Part shown: one piece after another, positions 8,222 to 15,973 of the stretch
How positions within the stretch are numbered: the first letter of the stretch is position 1
Layout: the number at the start of each line of letters is the position of its first letter
Source: Lentimicrobiaceae bacterium
Lineage (GTDB): Bacteria; Bacteroidota; Bacteroidia; Bacteroidales; F082
Reading direction: 5' to 3'
DNA: 43,680 bases
NCBI GenBank assembly: GCA_002708315.1
Contig: PANC01000012.1
Span: forward strand, 11,495 to 55,174
Notes under the pieces: generated by a model
Databases searched by the model: none
Told to the model about the DNA's origin: nothing
Seen by the model: only the letters and a program-made list of their open reading frames with translations
Made by a program: the position numbers and the translations under genes

Positions 8222-9038
8222 CAAATTCATTTATAACTTTTCGTAAGCTCACCAATCTAGTCATCAAGTCTTCCACAAGGTCCAGTTGAAGCATATTAGC
8301 ACCATCTGATTTAGCTTTACCAGGATTAGGATGTGTTTCCATAAAAATTCCATCTGCACCCACTGCTATGCCAGCCCTGGCAATTGTTTCAATCAATTCA
8401 GGTTGACCACCAGTTACACCTGATTTTTGATTAGGTTGCTGCAAGGAATGAGTTACATCCATGACCACAGGTACATTAAAGGATTTCATGGCAATAATAT
8501 TTCTATAATCCACAACCAAGTCACCATACCCAAACATAGAACCTCTTTCCGTTAGCATAACACCATTATTTGCTGCACCTTTTACCTTTTCAACTGCATA
8601 CTTCATGGAATCACCCGAGAGAAATTGTCCCTTCTTTATATTAACAATTCTGCCAGTTCTTGCAGCTGATAGGAGCAAATCAGTTTGCCTACATAAAAAA
8701 GCAGGTATTTGCAGTATATCAACATATTGCGATGCCCTTTTTGCATCATCAGATGTGTGTATATCAGTTACTACAGGGATATCAAATTGTTCACCTACCT
8801 TTTCCAATATTTTAAGAGCATTCTCATCTCCAATACCCATAAATGAGTCGACTCTAGTTCTATTTGCTTTCTTAAAAGAAGCTTTAAATACCAATGGTAT
8901 ATTTAGTTTATCAGATATTTTACATAGTCTCTCTGCAATGGGGAATGCCATTGTGGTATCTTCTATTACACATGGACCGGCAAGTAAAAAAAAGTTGCCA
9001 GAACCGGTATGTTTTAACTTTCTTAATTCAGGTATCAT
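8214..9038 (-). CDS. kdsA: 3-deoxy-8-phosphooctulonate (KDO 8-P) synthase
   Basis: A 274-residue class I DAHP-synthase-fold enzyme that condenses phosphoenolpyruvate with arabinose 5-phosphate to KDO 8-phosphate, the precursor of the inner-core sugar of LPS. The N-terminal FLLAGPCVIED and the substrate-loop motif FKASFKKANRTR, then VTDIHT, IPAFLCRQTDLL, and DVTHSLQQPNQKSG, and the late motif GIFMETHPNPGKAKSDG are all diagnostic for KdsA. The DVTHS...N form with Asn before the C-terminus is the metal-independent-type arrangement in some KdsA enzymes, but the metal status is not certain from sequence. It is 74 bases downstream of the DMT exporter gene on the same strand and ends tail-to-tail with DUF4831. 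Confidence 0.96.
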   Translation of the reverse strand: MIPELRKLKHTGSGNFFLLAGPCVIEDTTMAFPIAERLCKISDKLNIPLVFKASFKKANRTRVDSFMGIGDENALKILEKVGEQFDIPVVTDIHTSDDAKRASQYVDILQIPAFLCRQTDLLLSAARTGRIVNIKKGQFLSGDSMKYAVEKVKGAANNGVMLTERGSMFGYGDLVVDYRNIIAMKSFNVPVVMDVTHSLQQPNQKSGVTGGQPELIETIARAGIAVGADGIFMETHPNPGKAKSDGANMLQLDLVEDLMTRLVSLRKVINEFGE

Positions 9039-9112
9039 ATCTAATAATATTAAATATCAATGTTTAATAAACTTACTCTTATCATAGAACTGAAAATCAT
9101 TGAACCAATCTG

Positions 9113-10006
9113 CTAATTTATGTTTGTTTTTTTAAAACTAACAAAATAAACGCCTATAAATATAAATACAGCAGAAATAACTGTATCAATGGAAATGTGA
9201 TCTTTTGCGAAAATCAATGCCACAACAGATGCAACGACTGGTTGAAGAAAAATATATGCACTATTTATGGTAGGACTAATTGTTTTCAATGAATAGTTGT
9301 TTAGAAAGTACGCAAAAATAGTTGTAAATATTATCACAAAGCCAATGGATAGCCATATATTAAGAGGAATAACGGTATAATCAGATTTAAGTGCTAAATT
9401 TAATGTGAAAGGAGTAATATAAAAAAGTCCAAATAAAAATACCCACTTCATTATTGTTAAGGGATGATATTTTGCCATTAAAGGTTTAACTAAAACAAGG
9501 TATAGTGAGTATGCTGTAGCATTAATGAATATGAATATATTTCCTAGAAAAGTATCTGATTGAAACGATATGGGGCCAGACTGAAATATTAAATAGGCTG
9601 CCCCTGTGAAACCTATGAAAATCCCTATTAGTTTATTAGAAGTAAGTCTATCTCCGATGAAAAAATGAGAAAATACAAGAACTAAAATGGGAATGCCCAC
9701 CATTATAACCGAGGCGTTAATTGGTGTTGTTAAATTTAATCCCTCAAAAAACATAATCTGGTTAAGACCAACACCTAGAAAAGAAATTAAACCTAATCTG
9801 ATTAAATCTTTTCTGGCAACCTTTTCTCCAAAACTAAAAACACTTGCAAGCCAAAAAACCGCAGATGCACCAGCTACTCTTAAAAAAATAATTGCTCTTG
9901 GCTCAAGGTAGTCGGGCATTATATCCTTGGCTATAACATAGTTAAGCCCATATATAATGTTAGCAAAAAGAATAGCAAGGTGGGCAAATATAAATTTTCT
10001 TGACAT
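9113..10006 (-). CDS. EamA/DMT-family transporter
   Basis: A 297-residue inner-membrane protein with about ten hydrophobic segments arranged as two EamA halves (roughly 5-140 and 150-290). Typical features are the start FIFAHLAILFANIIYGLNYV, the RVAGASAVFW region after the second helix, a repeat-end LQPVVASVVALIF, and a final FIGVYFVSFKK. Family members export amino acids, drugs or metabolites; the substrate cannot be told here. The gene starts 3 bases after the stop of the DUF3127 gene, so the two are most likely cotranscribed, with kdsA following. Confidence 0.88.
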   Translation of the reverse strand: MSRKFIFAHLAILFANIIYGLNYVIAKDIMPDYLEPRAIIFLRVAGASAVFWLASVFSFGEKVARKDLIRLGLISFLGVGLNQIMFFEGLNLTTPINASVIMVGIPILVLVFSHFFIGDRLTSNKLIGIFIGFTGAAYLIFQSGPISFQSDTFLGNIFIFINATAYSLYLVLVKPLMAKYHPLTIMKWVFLFGLFYITPFTLNLALKSDYTVIPLNIWLSIGFVIIFTTIFAYFLNNYSLKTISPTINSAYIFLQPVVASVVALIFAKDHISIDTVISAVFIFIGVYFVSFKKTNIN

Positions 10007-10009
10007 TAC

Positions 10010-10360
10010 TTAGAAAGGCAGATCATCATCCGGAAGACCAAGATCCTCAGGTGGTGCCTCCGGCATTGGAGTTGAGACACCTTCATCAGCTTCCTTTTCA
10101 ATTCGCCATGCCTTAATATCGGTATACCATCTTGAATTAAACTCCCTAGACTCAATATTAATGGAAACATTTAATCTATCACCTTCTGTCACCTTCTCCA
10201 GCATGGATATTTTATCACCCCATAGCATGATGCATATTTTCTTTGGAAACTGCTCGTCCGTTTCGATTACAAACTGTTGCTTCTCCCACTTTCCATTTTT
10301 ACCTTCACCGGTTTCGGCTTGCAATTTTTGGATTAGCTTTCCTTTTACTTGTATACTCAT
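10010..10360 (-). CDS. DUF3127 protein with SSB-like acidic C-terminal tip
   Basis: A 116-residue protein matching the Bacteroidota DUF3127 family. The first 85 residues are beta-rich, with the patterns KGKLIQKLQAETG, KWEKQQFVIET and DIKAWRIEK, compatible with a small OB-like fold. The last 30 residues are acidic and proline-rich, ending DLGLPDDDLPF. That tip closely resembles the acidic DDDIPF end through which bacterial SSB recruits DNA-metabolism partners. From this I infer a possible single-stranded nucleic-acid-binding role, but no DNA-binding activity is shown here. A TAnnTTTG element (10382-10389, minus) precedes it and the DMT gene follows after 3 bases. Confidence 0.75.
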   Translation of the reverse strand: MSIQVKGKLIQKLQAETGEGKNGKWEKQQFVIETDEQFPKKICIMLWGDKISMLEKVTEGDRLNVSINIESREFNSRWYTDIKAWRIEKEADEGVSTPMPEAPPEDLGLPDDDLPF

Positions 10361-10381
10361 TATTAAATGTTTTTAGATTAA

Positions 10382-10389
10382 CAAAAGTA
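10382..10389 (-). promoter_or_regulatory. -7 element of the DUF3127-DMT(-kdsA) transcript
   Basis: On the minus strand TACTTTTG, matching TAnnTTTG, ends 22 bases before the ATG at 10360. It forms a divergent promoter region with the plus-strand promoter at 10433-10462. Confidence 0.45.
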
Positions 10390-10432
10390 ATTAAAATAGT
10401 AAATAAATTATTATATATAAAGTCTTATTAAA

Positions 10433-10462
10433 TTGCCCTTTTAATTAAATCTAATATTTTTG
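10433..10462 (+). promoter_or_regulatory. Promoter of the CxxC protein gene
   Basis: TTG at 10433-10435, exactly 19 bases, then TATTTTTG at 10455-10462: one of the best -33/-7 pairs in the window. The ATG at 10480 follows 17 bases later. Confidence 0.55.
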
Positions 10463-10479
10463 TAAATAATTTCTCAATA

Positions 10480-11064
10480 ATGAATCATAGAGAGTTTTCG
10501 CAAGATATTCCAAAACGTTTTTATTCAGATATTACTGATCAACCATTTGAGAATTGTAATATTTGCCATATAAGTTTATTGGAAAATGAAGAACCTTACG
10601 TGGTGGAAAAAGCCATGAGAAATTATGAAGGTCATAATTTTTCATCCACAATATATGAATTTGCGATTTGTCAAAACTGCCATACAAAGATGCAAGAAAC
10701 CATGTCTCCGGAATCTCTTCAAAGTCTGCGTAACTACCACAACGAAGTAATGAAAAGTAAAGGATCACAGCCAATTATGATAGACATGAATAGTTTTAAT
10801 CTAGATAATTGGTTATCCACATGTTTCTTCTATGGTGAAGAAATAAAAAACATGAATGAGTATCAGTTGGTAGCGCAGTTTAAAGGAAATAAAATGATCT
10901 TGAACACCCCTCCTATTATCATAGGCGAAAATGCGATGAAAAAAATGGCTGGCTTACTTTCTGAAAAAACAACAGATGAGATGAATGGTTTCAGAGAAAA
11001 GCACCTTGGACCATCACCAGAGATTGAGGAACTCATTTACGGTAAGAAACTTATACTACTTTAG
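10480..11064 (+). CDS. Uncharacterised protein with two CxxC pairs
   Basis: A 194-residue cytosolic protein that I do not recognise. It has CNIC at 26-29 and CQNCH at 64-68, spaced as a zinc-ribbon or treble-clef-like metal site, followed by a helical segment with many Met (MQETMSPESLQSL) and a C-terminal region with hydrophobic beta patterns (KMILNTPPIIIG). No signal peptide or membrane segment is visible. It has its own promoter and is followed by the msrA gene after 68 bases on the same strand, with a separate -7 element, so they need not be one operon. A metal-binding or nucleic-acid-related role is possible but not shown. Confidence 0.75.
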   Translation: MNHREFSQDIPKRFYSDITDQPFENCNICHISLLENEEPYVVEKAMRNYEGHNFSSTIYEFAICQNCHTKMQETMSPESLQSLRNYHNEVMKSKGSQPIMIDMNSFNLDNWLSTCFFYGEEIKNMNEYQLVAQFKGNKMILNTPPIIIGENAMKKMAGLLSEKTTDEMNGFREKHLGPSPEIEELIYGKKLILL

Positions 11065-11120
11065 ATCATATCAAATAGGTTAAATCTTTGTTAATTCATA
11101 GATTGCACATTTTATACCGC

Positions 11121-11128
11121 TATCTTTG
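11121..11128 (+). promoter_or_regulatory. -7 element of msrA, four bases from the ATG
   Basis: TATCTTTG matches TAnnTTTG and ends at 11128; the msrA ATG is at 11133. Transcription starting about 5-7 bases after this box would produce an mRNA without a 5' leader. Confidence 0.45.
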
Positions 11129-11132
11129 TAGT

Positions 11133-11771
11133 ATGAAATCAATTATTAAAACCCTAGTATTACTACAAATATTATTTTTCGTTTCTTTGTCTATCGTTAC
11201 CTATTCACAAAATAAAGCAAATAGTAAAATTATTATGAATACAGAAATAGCTACATTTGGATCAGGTTGTTTTTGGTGCACAGAAGCAATTTTTGAAAGA
11301 GTTGATGGTGTAAAAACAGTTGAGCCAGGATTTGCGGGAGGCCAAACCAAAAACCCAACCTATAAAGAAGTTGTATCTGGCGAAACTGGCCACGCTGAAG
11401 TTACTCAGATAACATTCAACCCAGAAAAAGTTAGCTACGAAGATTTACTTGAGATTTTCTGGCAAACCCATGACCCAACAACCTTAAACCGACAAGGTGC
11501 AGATTATGGATCACAATATAGGTCTGCTATTTTTTGTAGCGATGACAAGCAAAAACAAATTGCAACTAAATATCTTGATAAACTCAGTAACGCAGGCATC
11601 TGGGATGATCCTATCGTAACTGAAATCCAAATGCTGGATACATTTTATCCTGCAGAATCATATCACAAAGATTACTACGAAAGAAATCCTTATAGTCAAT
11701 ATTGTAATGTTGTTATTACTCCTAAAGTTGAGAAATTTGAGAAGGTATTCTCGGATAAATTAAAAAAATAA
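11133..11771 (+). CDS. msrA: Exported peptide-methionine (S)-S-oxide reductase
   Basis: The ATG at 11133 opens a signal peptide (MKSIIKTLVLLQILFFVS, cleavage near TYSQ); an upstream in-frame start at 11088 would lie ahead of the -7 element and is rejected. The protein is 212 residues. The catalytic motif GSGCFWC is intact, followed by GFAGGQ, QTHDPTTLNRQG and the conserved tyrosine/glutamate segment, so it reduces methionine-S-sulfoxide in proteins. The C-terminal NPYSQYC supplies the resolving cysteine. It is MsrA only; no MsrB domain is fused. The signal peptide predicts action in the periplasm on oxidised envelope proteins. It ends two bases from the convergent csaA. Confidence 0.93.
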   Translation: MKSIIKTLVLLQILFFVSLSIVTYSQNKANSKIIMNTEIATFGSGCFWCTEAIFERVDGVKTVEPGFAGGQTKNPTYKEVVSGETGHAEVTQITFNPEKVSYEDLLEIFWQTHDPTTLNRQGADYGSQYRSAIFCSDDKQKQIATKYLDKLSNAGIWDDPIVTEIQMLDTFYPAESYHKDYYERNPYSQYCNVVITPKVEKFEKVFSDKLKK

Positions 11772-11773
11772 TT

Positions 11774-12118
11774 CTAAGCGAGTTTAAGACCATTTTTTAC
11801 TTTCTTGTCAGGTATTGCCAGCACAACAGAGCCATCGTCCTGAATTAATCCAGTTAATAAAAACTCTGATATAAATGGACCTATCTGCTTGGGAGGGAAA
11901 TTTACCACACCCATAATTTGTTTACCAACTAGCTCCGAAGTAGTATACAAGTCTGTAACTTGCGCGCTGGTTTTCTTTATACCTAGTTCTGATCCAAAGT
12001 CAACAGTGATAATAAATGCAGGTTTTATAGCCTGTTTAAATTCAATGGCACTAATTATTGTACCAGACCTTAATTCAATTTTTTCAAAATGATTCCAATC
12101 TATCAAATCCATAATCAT
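11774..12118 (-). CDS. csaA: tRNA-binding-domain protein CsaA
   Basis: A 114-residue single-domain protein with an EMAP/tRNA-binding OB fold, the size expected for CsaA. The patterns FEKIELRSGTII near the start, AFIITVDFGSELGIKKTSAQ, GKQIMGVVNFPPKQIGP and the final SVVLAIPDKKVKNGLKLA are characteristic. CsaA was described in Bacillus as a chaperone-like protein linked to secretion; direct evidence for that role in Bacteroidota is lacking as far as I know. The start could be the second Met at 12112. It is convergent with msrA with a two-base gap, and lies downstream of the tRNA-Leu on the same strand with about 160 bases between. Confidence 0.85.
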   Translation of the reverse strand: MIMDLIDWNHFEKIELRSGTIISAIEFKQAIKPAFIITVDFGSELGIKKTSAQVTDLYTTSELVGKQIMGVVNFPPKQIGPFISEFLLTGLIQDDGSVVLAIPDKKVKNGLKLA

Positions 12119-12280
12119 CTGTTTTATTGATAAATATAGACGCTAAAATAGCAATTTATGAAATGTGGTTGTATGTTAAAATAAGAAGGAAATCATTGTA
12201 GGAATAAAAATTGCAATTGCCTTAGTAATGAGTAATATTTGGTATCAAATCCCAATAATCAATCTAAAACTGAATAGTTG
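12119..12280. other. Intergenic stretch between csaA and tRNA-Leu
   Basis: Part of the only gene-poor run above 300 bases (12119-12502). I see no reading frame with coding character here and no clear hairpin followed by a T-run; it should contain the csaA promoter on the minus strand, but I could not pick a convincing TAnnTTTG. Confidence 0.5.
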
Positions 12281-12364
12281 TGCCCAGAACAAGAATCGAA
12301 CTTGCACTCCCTTGCGAGAACATGGCCCTCAACCATGCGCGTCTACCATTTCCGCCATCTGGGC
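12281..12364 (-). tRNA. tRNA-Leu (anticodon GAG)
   Basis: On the minus strand a full cloverleaf with a long variable arm can be folded: acceptor GCCCAGA pairs with TCTGGGC, anticodon stem CATGG/CCATG encloses the loop TTGAGGG (anticodon GAG, reading CTC and CTT), an extra arm around CTCGCAAGGGAG marks a class II tRNA, and the T-loop is TTCGATT. The discriminator is A and the CCA end is not encoded. The gene is isolated, with its own -7 element at 12376-12383. Confidence 0.95.
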
Positions 12365-12375
12365 TTAATTGGCTG

Positions 12376-12383
12376 CAAAAATA
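12376..12383 (-). promoter_or_regulatory. -7 element of tRNA-Leu
   Basis: On the minus strand TATTTTTG (TAnnTTTG) ends 12 bases before the first base of the mature tRNA. A clear -33 element is not visible. Confidence 0.45.
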
Positions 12384-12502
12384 GTTATTTTTATGTCTGA
12401 TTTTAACTCACATTGAAAAAATTAGATTACAAGCATAAAATAGTTATTAAGTGGCAAATTGATTAATTGAAATGAGTAATTTTATCGAAAATAAATTATT
12501 AC

Positions 12503-14056
12503 ATGTTTACTACTAAAGATATAAATCAAATAAATAAAAGAGGCCTTACAGAAGATATGGCACATCAGCAAATATCTAACTTCGAGAAAGGTTTCCCATA
12601 CATGGATTTATTAGCACCTGTATCTGAAGGTAATGGGCTAATTATATTTTCAGAAACTGAAGTCAAAAAATTGGAAGATTATTTTTTGGAAAAACATGAA
12701 AATTATAAAATCATAAAGTTTGTACCCGCCTCTGGAGCTGCAAGCAGAATGTTCAAAGATCTATATGAATTTCGCCAGTCATTTGAAAACAGCAAGGAGT
12801 GTATTAATATATTCAACGAAAATGAAGACCTAATACCTGTTAAATTTTTTTTCAAAAACATAAAAAAGTTTGCATTCTATGCTCAACTTAAGGAACAAAT
12901 GCTCAATGATGGATTAGAAATTGAGAGTCTGATTTCTAACTTTGACTTGGGAATTATTATTGATTATTTTCTATCAAAGAAGGGAATGGATTATGCAAAT
13001 TTACCCAAGGGATTATTGTTATTTCATGATTACCAAGATGGACCAAGAACCTCGATTGAAGAACATCTTGTGGAAGCAGCAATCTATTCAACTAATAAAA
13101 ACAAGAAATCAAGTATACACCTCACTGTATCTCCTGAACATGTGTCTAGATTTAATGATCTAATTACAGAAAAGATAGATAAATATCAAAAACGTTATGG
13201 AGTAAATTATGAGATAACCTTTTCCAAACAAAAACCATCAACAGATACGATAGCAGTTACCAATGATAATAAACCTTTTCGAAATGAAGATAACTCAATT
13301 CTCTTTCGTCCCGGAGGACATGGTGCATTAATAGAAAACCTAAATGATCTTAATGCTGAAATTATATTCATAAAAAACATTGACAATGTAGTTCCTGATT
13401 ATCTTCGAGAAACTACCTATAAATTCAAGAGAGTAATAGGAGGTCTTCTCATAAAGATTCAAGAAAATATATTTGATTACCTTGAAATACTTGATAATGG
13501 TAATCCTACATCAAAGGAACTTGCTAATATTGAAAATTACGTTCAAAAAGACTTAAATATTTTCCTCCCTGATGCATATCATGGGTTTGATAAAATAGAA
13601 AAAATAGATTACCTATTTACCAAACTTAACAGGCCAATAAGAGTATGTGGAATGGTTAAAAATGAAGGGGAGCCAGGTGGAGGTCCTTTTTGGGTTAATG
13701 ATATTACACAAGGTAGGTCATTGCAAATTGTAGAATCATCACAAATGAACCTCTCCGACAAAAGTCAACAAGATATTTTAGCTAATTCATCTCATTTTAA
13801 TCCAGTTGACCTTGTGTGCGGGGTTAGAGATTTTGAGGGTAATAAATTCAACCTGAAAGATTACGTAGACCCCAACACCGGTCTGATAACAATAAAATCA
13901 CAGGGAAATATCGGTTTAAAGGCACAGGAATTACCTGGGTTATGGAATGGTGCAATGTCTGATTGGACAACAGTTTTTGTTGAAACTCCCTTGGTAACAT
14001 TTAATCCAGTCAAGACCATCAACGATTTACTAAGACCAGAACATCAAAACAAATAA
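12503..14056 (+). CDS. DUF4301 family protein, possibly nucleotidyltransferase-like
   Basis: A 517-residue protein matching DUF4301, an uncharacterised Bacteroidota family. No signal peptide or membrane helix is seen, so it is probably cytosolic. Two stretches are notable: VPASGAASRMFK at 74-85 resembles the glycine-rich nucleotide-binding loop of sugar-nucleotide pyrophosphorylases (GG-x-G-T-R-M), and RPGGHGALIENLNDL near residue 270 resembles the PPGNG / GGHG-A motif of UDP-sugar pyrophosphorylases. From these I infer a possible nucleotidyltransferase fold, but the family's reaction is not known to me. It lies 138 bases from the tRNA and is followed by trmH after about 80 bases. Confidence 0.78.
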   Translation: MFTTKDINQINKRGLTEDMAHQQISNFEKGFPYMDLLAPVSEGNGLIIFSETEVKKLEDYFLEKHENYKIIKFVPASGAASRMFKDLYEFRQSFENSKECINIFNENEDLIPVKFFFKNIKKFAFYAQLKEQMLNDGLEIESLISNFDLGIIIDYFLSKKGMDYANLPKGLLLFHDYQDGPRTSIEEHLVEAAIYSTNKNKKSSIHLTVSPEHVSRFNDLITEKIDKYQKRYGVNYEITFSKQKPSTDTIAVTNDNKPFRNEDNSILFRPGGHGALIENLNDLNAEIIFIKNIDNVVPDYLRETTYKFKRVIGGLLIKIQENIFDYLEILDNGNPTSKELANIENYVQKDLNIFLPDAYHGFDKIEKIDYLFTKLNRPIRVCGMVKNEGEPGGGPFWVNDITQGRSLQIVESSQMNLSDKSQQDILANSSHFNPVDLVCGVRDFEGNKFNLKDYVDPNTGLITIKSQGNIGLKAQELPGLWNGAMSDWTTVFVETPLVTFNPVKTINDLLRPEHQNK

Positions 14057-14139
14057 AAACAGCTATTATAATTAATCAGAAGGAAGTATCATTGGTATTA
14101 TAGTGTACTAAATTGTCTACTTTTACTATTAAAAAACCA

Positions 14140-14826
14140 ATGGAGTACGATATTCTGGTTAAAGAAAAGTTAGTCGACTACATGATGACCTTCGTATCAG
14201 AAGAGCGAAAGAAAAGGTTTGAGGATATTATAATAAATCGCACAAAGCATCTCACTGTTGTGATAGAAGATGTATATCAAGCTCATAATGCCAGTGCTGT
14301 TCTAAGGTCATGCGATCTTACAGGTGTTCAAGATGTTCACATCATAGAAAACAAAAACGACTATGATGTCAACCCAGAAGTAGCAATGGGATCATCAAAA
14401 TGGCTGAATATCATGAAGTACAACAACAGCGATAATAATACTTTGGAGGTAATTAACAGCTTGAAAGAATCAGGATATAAGATTGTTGCTACAACACCGC
14501 ATAAAAAATCATATGGCATTGATGATATCCCTATTGATGAGAAAACTGCTTTGTTATTTGGCACAGAATTAACCGGCCTTAGCGATATAGCGATAGAAAA
14601 TTCCGATGAAATATTAACGATACCTATGTTCGGATTTACAGAGAGCTACAATATTTCAGTTTCTGCAGCCCTATGTCTATACACACTTACCCAAAGGCTA
14701 AGAAAAAGTGAAATAAAATGGCAGCTAAATCCATCTGAACGTATAGATATTTTAATCAATTGGGCTAGAAATTCAGTGAATAATTGGCATGCATTGGAGA
14801 AGCACTTCTTCGATACAATTATTTGA
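14140..14826 (+). CDS. trmH: tRNA (guanosine-2'-O)-methyltransferase, SpoU family
   Basis: A SPOUT methyltransferase of 228 residues from the ATG at 14140. All three SpoU motifs are clear: HNASAVLRSCDLTGV (motif 1, with the catalytic Arg), ALLFGTELTGLSD (motif 2) and IPMFGFTESYNISVSAAL (motif 3), which forms the trefoil knot binding SAM. Length and the N-terminal helix resemble TrmH, which methylates G18 in the D-loop of tRNAs; an rRNA-directed SpoU enzyme is the alternative. A TTG at 14113 would add nine residues; I prefer the ATG because homologous TrmH proteins start just before this point. The bTHX promoter begins inside its stop region. Confidence 0.88.
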   Translation: MEYDILVKEKLVDYMMTFVSEERKKRFEDIIINRTKHLTVVIEDVYQAHNASAVLRSCDLTGVQDVHIIENKNDYDVNPEVAMGSSKWLNIMKYNNSDNNTLEVINSLKESGYKIVATTPHKKSYGIDDIPIDEKTALLFGTELTGLSDIAIENSDEILTIPMFGFTESYNISVSAALCLYTLTQRLRKSEIKWQLNPSERIDILINWARNSVNNWHALEKHFFDTII

Positions 14827-14827
14827 T

Positions 14828-14858
14828 TTTGTGCAGTGAATGTTTTTTCCTAATTTTA
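14828..14858 (+). promoter_or_regulatory. Promoter of the bTHX gene
   Basis: TTTG at 14828-14831, a 19-base spacer, then TAATTTTA at 14851-14858, one mismatch from TAnnTTTG. It sits directly after the trmH stop, so bTHX has its own strong-looking promoter, as expected for a ribosomal protein. Confidence 0.55.
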
Positions 14859-14891
14859 CGCCTCAATTTTCAATAAAAAAATTAATACAAC

Positions 14892-15212
14892 ATGGGTAAA
14901 GGAGATAAAAAAACAAAGAAAGGAAAGAGAATCATTGGATCATATGGAGTAAAACGACGTAAAAATAGAACTCCATTGTATGTTCCTCCTGTAAAGAAAA
15001 AAGCTACAAAGAAAGCTAGCCCTGTTGTTGAAGAGGTTGATGTAAAAACTGAAGAAACTGCTGAAGCAAAAGTAAAAAAGGCACCGGTAAAAAAAGCTGT
15101 AGCTAAAAAACCAGTTACTGCCAAGAAACCAAAGGTTGTAGATGCAAAAGCTGAAGCAAAACCTAAAGCGGCTAAGAAAGCTCCAGCAAAAAAACCAACT
15201 GCAAAGAAGTAG
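14892..15212 (+). CDS. Ribosomal protein bTHX with histone-H1-like tail
   Basis: A 106-residue basic protein. Residues 1-25 (MGKGDKKTKKGKRIIGSYGV and following RR) match the 30S protein THX of Thermus (GKGDRRTRRGK...GTYG), a short peptide buried at the top of the 30S head. Usual bTHX proteins are about 25-60 residues. Here a further 65 residues follow, dominated by Lys, Ala, Pro and Val in repeated AKKP, KKAP and APVKK units, interrupted by one acidic patch (VEEVDVKTEETAEA, about 46-59). Such tails resemble the C-terminal domain of histone H1 and the Lys-rich tails of Bacteroidota nucleoid proteins. It is monocistronic-looking, with a promoter in front; the next gene is 82 bases away. Confidence 0.85.
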   Translation: MGKGDKKTKKGKRIIGSYGVKRRKNRTPLYVPPVKKKATKKASPVVEEVDVKTEETAEAKVKKAPVKKAVAKKPVTAKKPKVVDAKAEAKPKAAKKAPAKKPTAKK

Positions 15213-15293
15213 AGGTAACAATTAGATCTATTTGGGTTCCGAGGTTTTAAAGTACTTGTTTTAATAAGCTTGCCAAAGTAAAGACTTATATTA

Positions 15294-15935
15294 TTGCATA
15301 AAAAGAAACATATTATATGGGATTGGAATGGAACCCTATTAAATGATACGTACTATTGTGTTACCTGCATGAACAAAGTGCTTGGTAATTATCAATTAAA
15401 AAACATATCGATTGATACCTACAAGAAACACTTTACGTTTCCAGTAAAAGATTATTACAAGGCAATTGGTTTTGACTTTGAAAGAATTGATTTTGAAAAA
15501 CCAGCACAGGAATTTATTAATGAATATTATTCTGGAATTACCAGCGTAAAGCTTCACAAAGGTTGCCATGATATATTAAATACATTTGAGCAGAAAGGAG
15601 TAAAACAGCATGTATTGTCTGCAATGGAGCATAATATGCTGGTCGAGTCTCTATCAAATTTTGGAATAGATTATTACTTTGAGAATATAACCGGTATTTC
15701 TGATCATTATGCGCACAGTAAGGTTGATGTTGGTAAGAAACTAATATCTGAAATTGGCTGTTCTACCGATGATATAATAATGATAGGAGATACCATTCAT
15801 GACTATGAGGTAGCACACAACCTAGAAATAGACTGTTTACTCATATCCAGCGGACACCAATCGCATGAAAGATTGGCAACAGTAACAAGTAATATTATCT
15901 CTGAACTTAGTGAATTAAAAATGTTTATTGATTAA
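15294..15935 (+). CDS. HAD-superfamily phosphatase (phosphoglycolate-phosphatase-like)
   Basis: A 213-residue cytosolic HAD hydrolase. Motif I is WDWNGTLLND (about 9-18) with the nucleophile Asp; Trp-Asn in place of the more common Asp-Gly in D-x-D-G-T is seen in a subset (DWNGT), but note that the second position is Asn, so the acid/base Asp of the canonical DxD is replaced. Motif II is VLSAMEHN and motif IV is MIGDTIHDYEVA. A helical cap lies between residues 20 and 85. The start is TTG at 15294: no ATG exists between the upstream stop and the catalytic motif. Substrate unknown. It ends 38 bases before the convergent MORN gene. Confidence 0.82.
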   Translation: MHKKKHIIWDWNGTLLNDTYYCVTCMNKVLGNYQLKNISIDTYKKHFTFPVKDYYKAIGFDFERIDFEKPAQEFINEYYSGITSVKLHKGCHDILNTFEQKGVKQHVLSAMEHNMLVESLSNFGIDYYFENITGISDHYAHSKVDVGKKLISEIGCSTDDIIMIGDTIHDYEVAHNLEIDCLLISSGHQSHERLATVTSNIISELSELKMFID

Positions 15936-15973
15936 CATAGATATAATAGTTCGTGATTACTTAAATGCCAACG

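Noticed and set aside
14882-15221. Minus-strand reading frames across the bTHX gene
   Set aside because: They are the complement of Lys/Ala-rich codons, giving Phe/Cys/Ser-rich sequences without family features.
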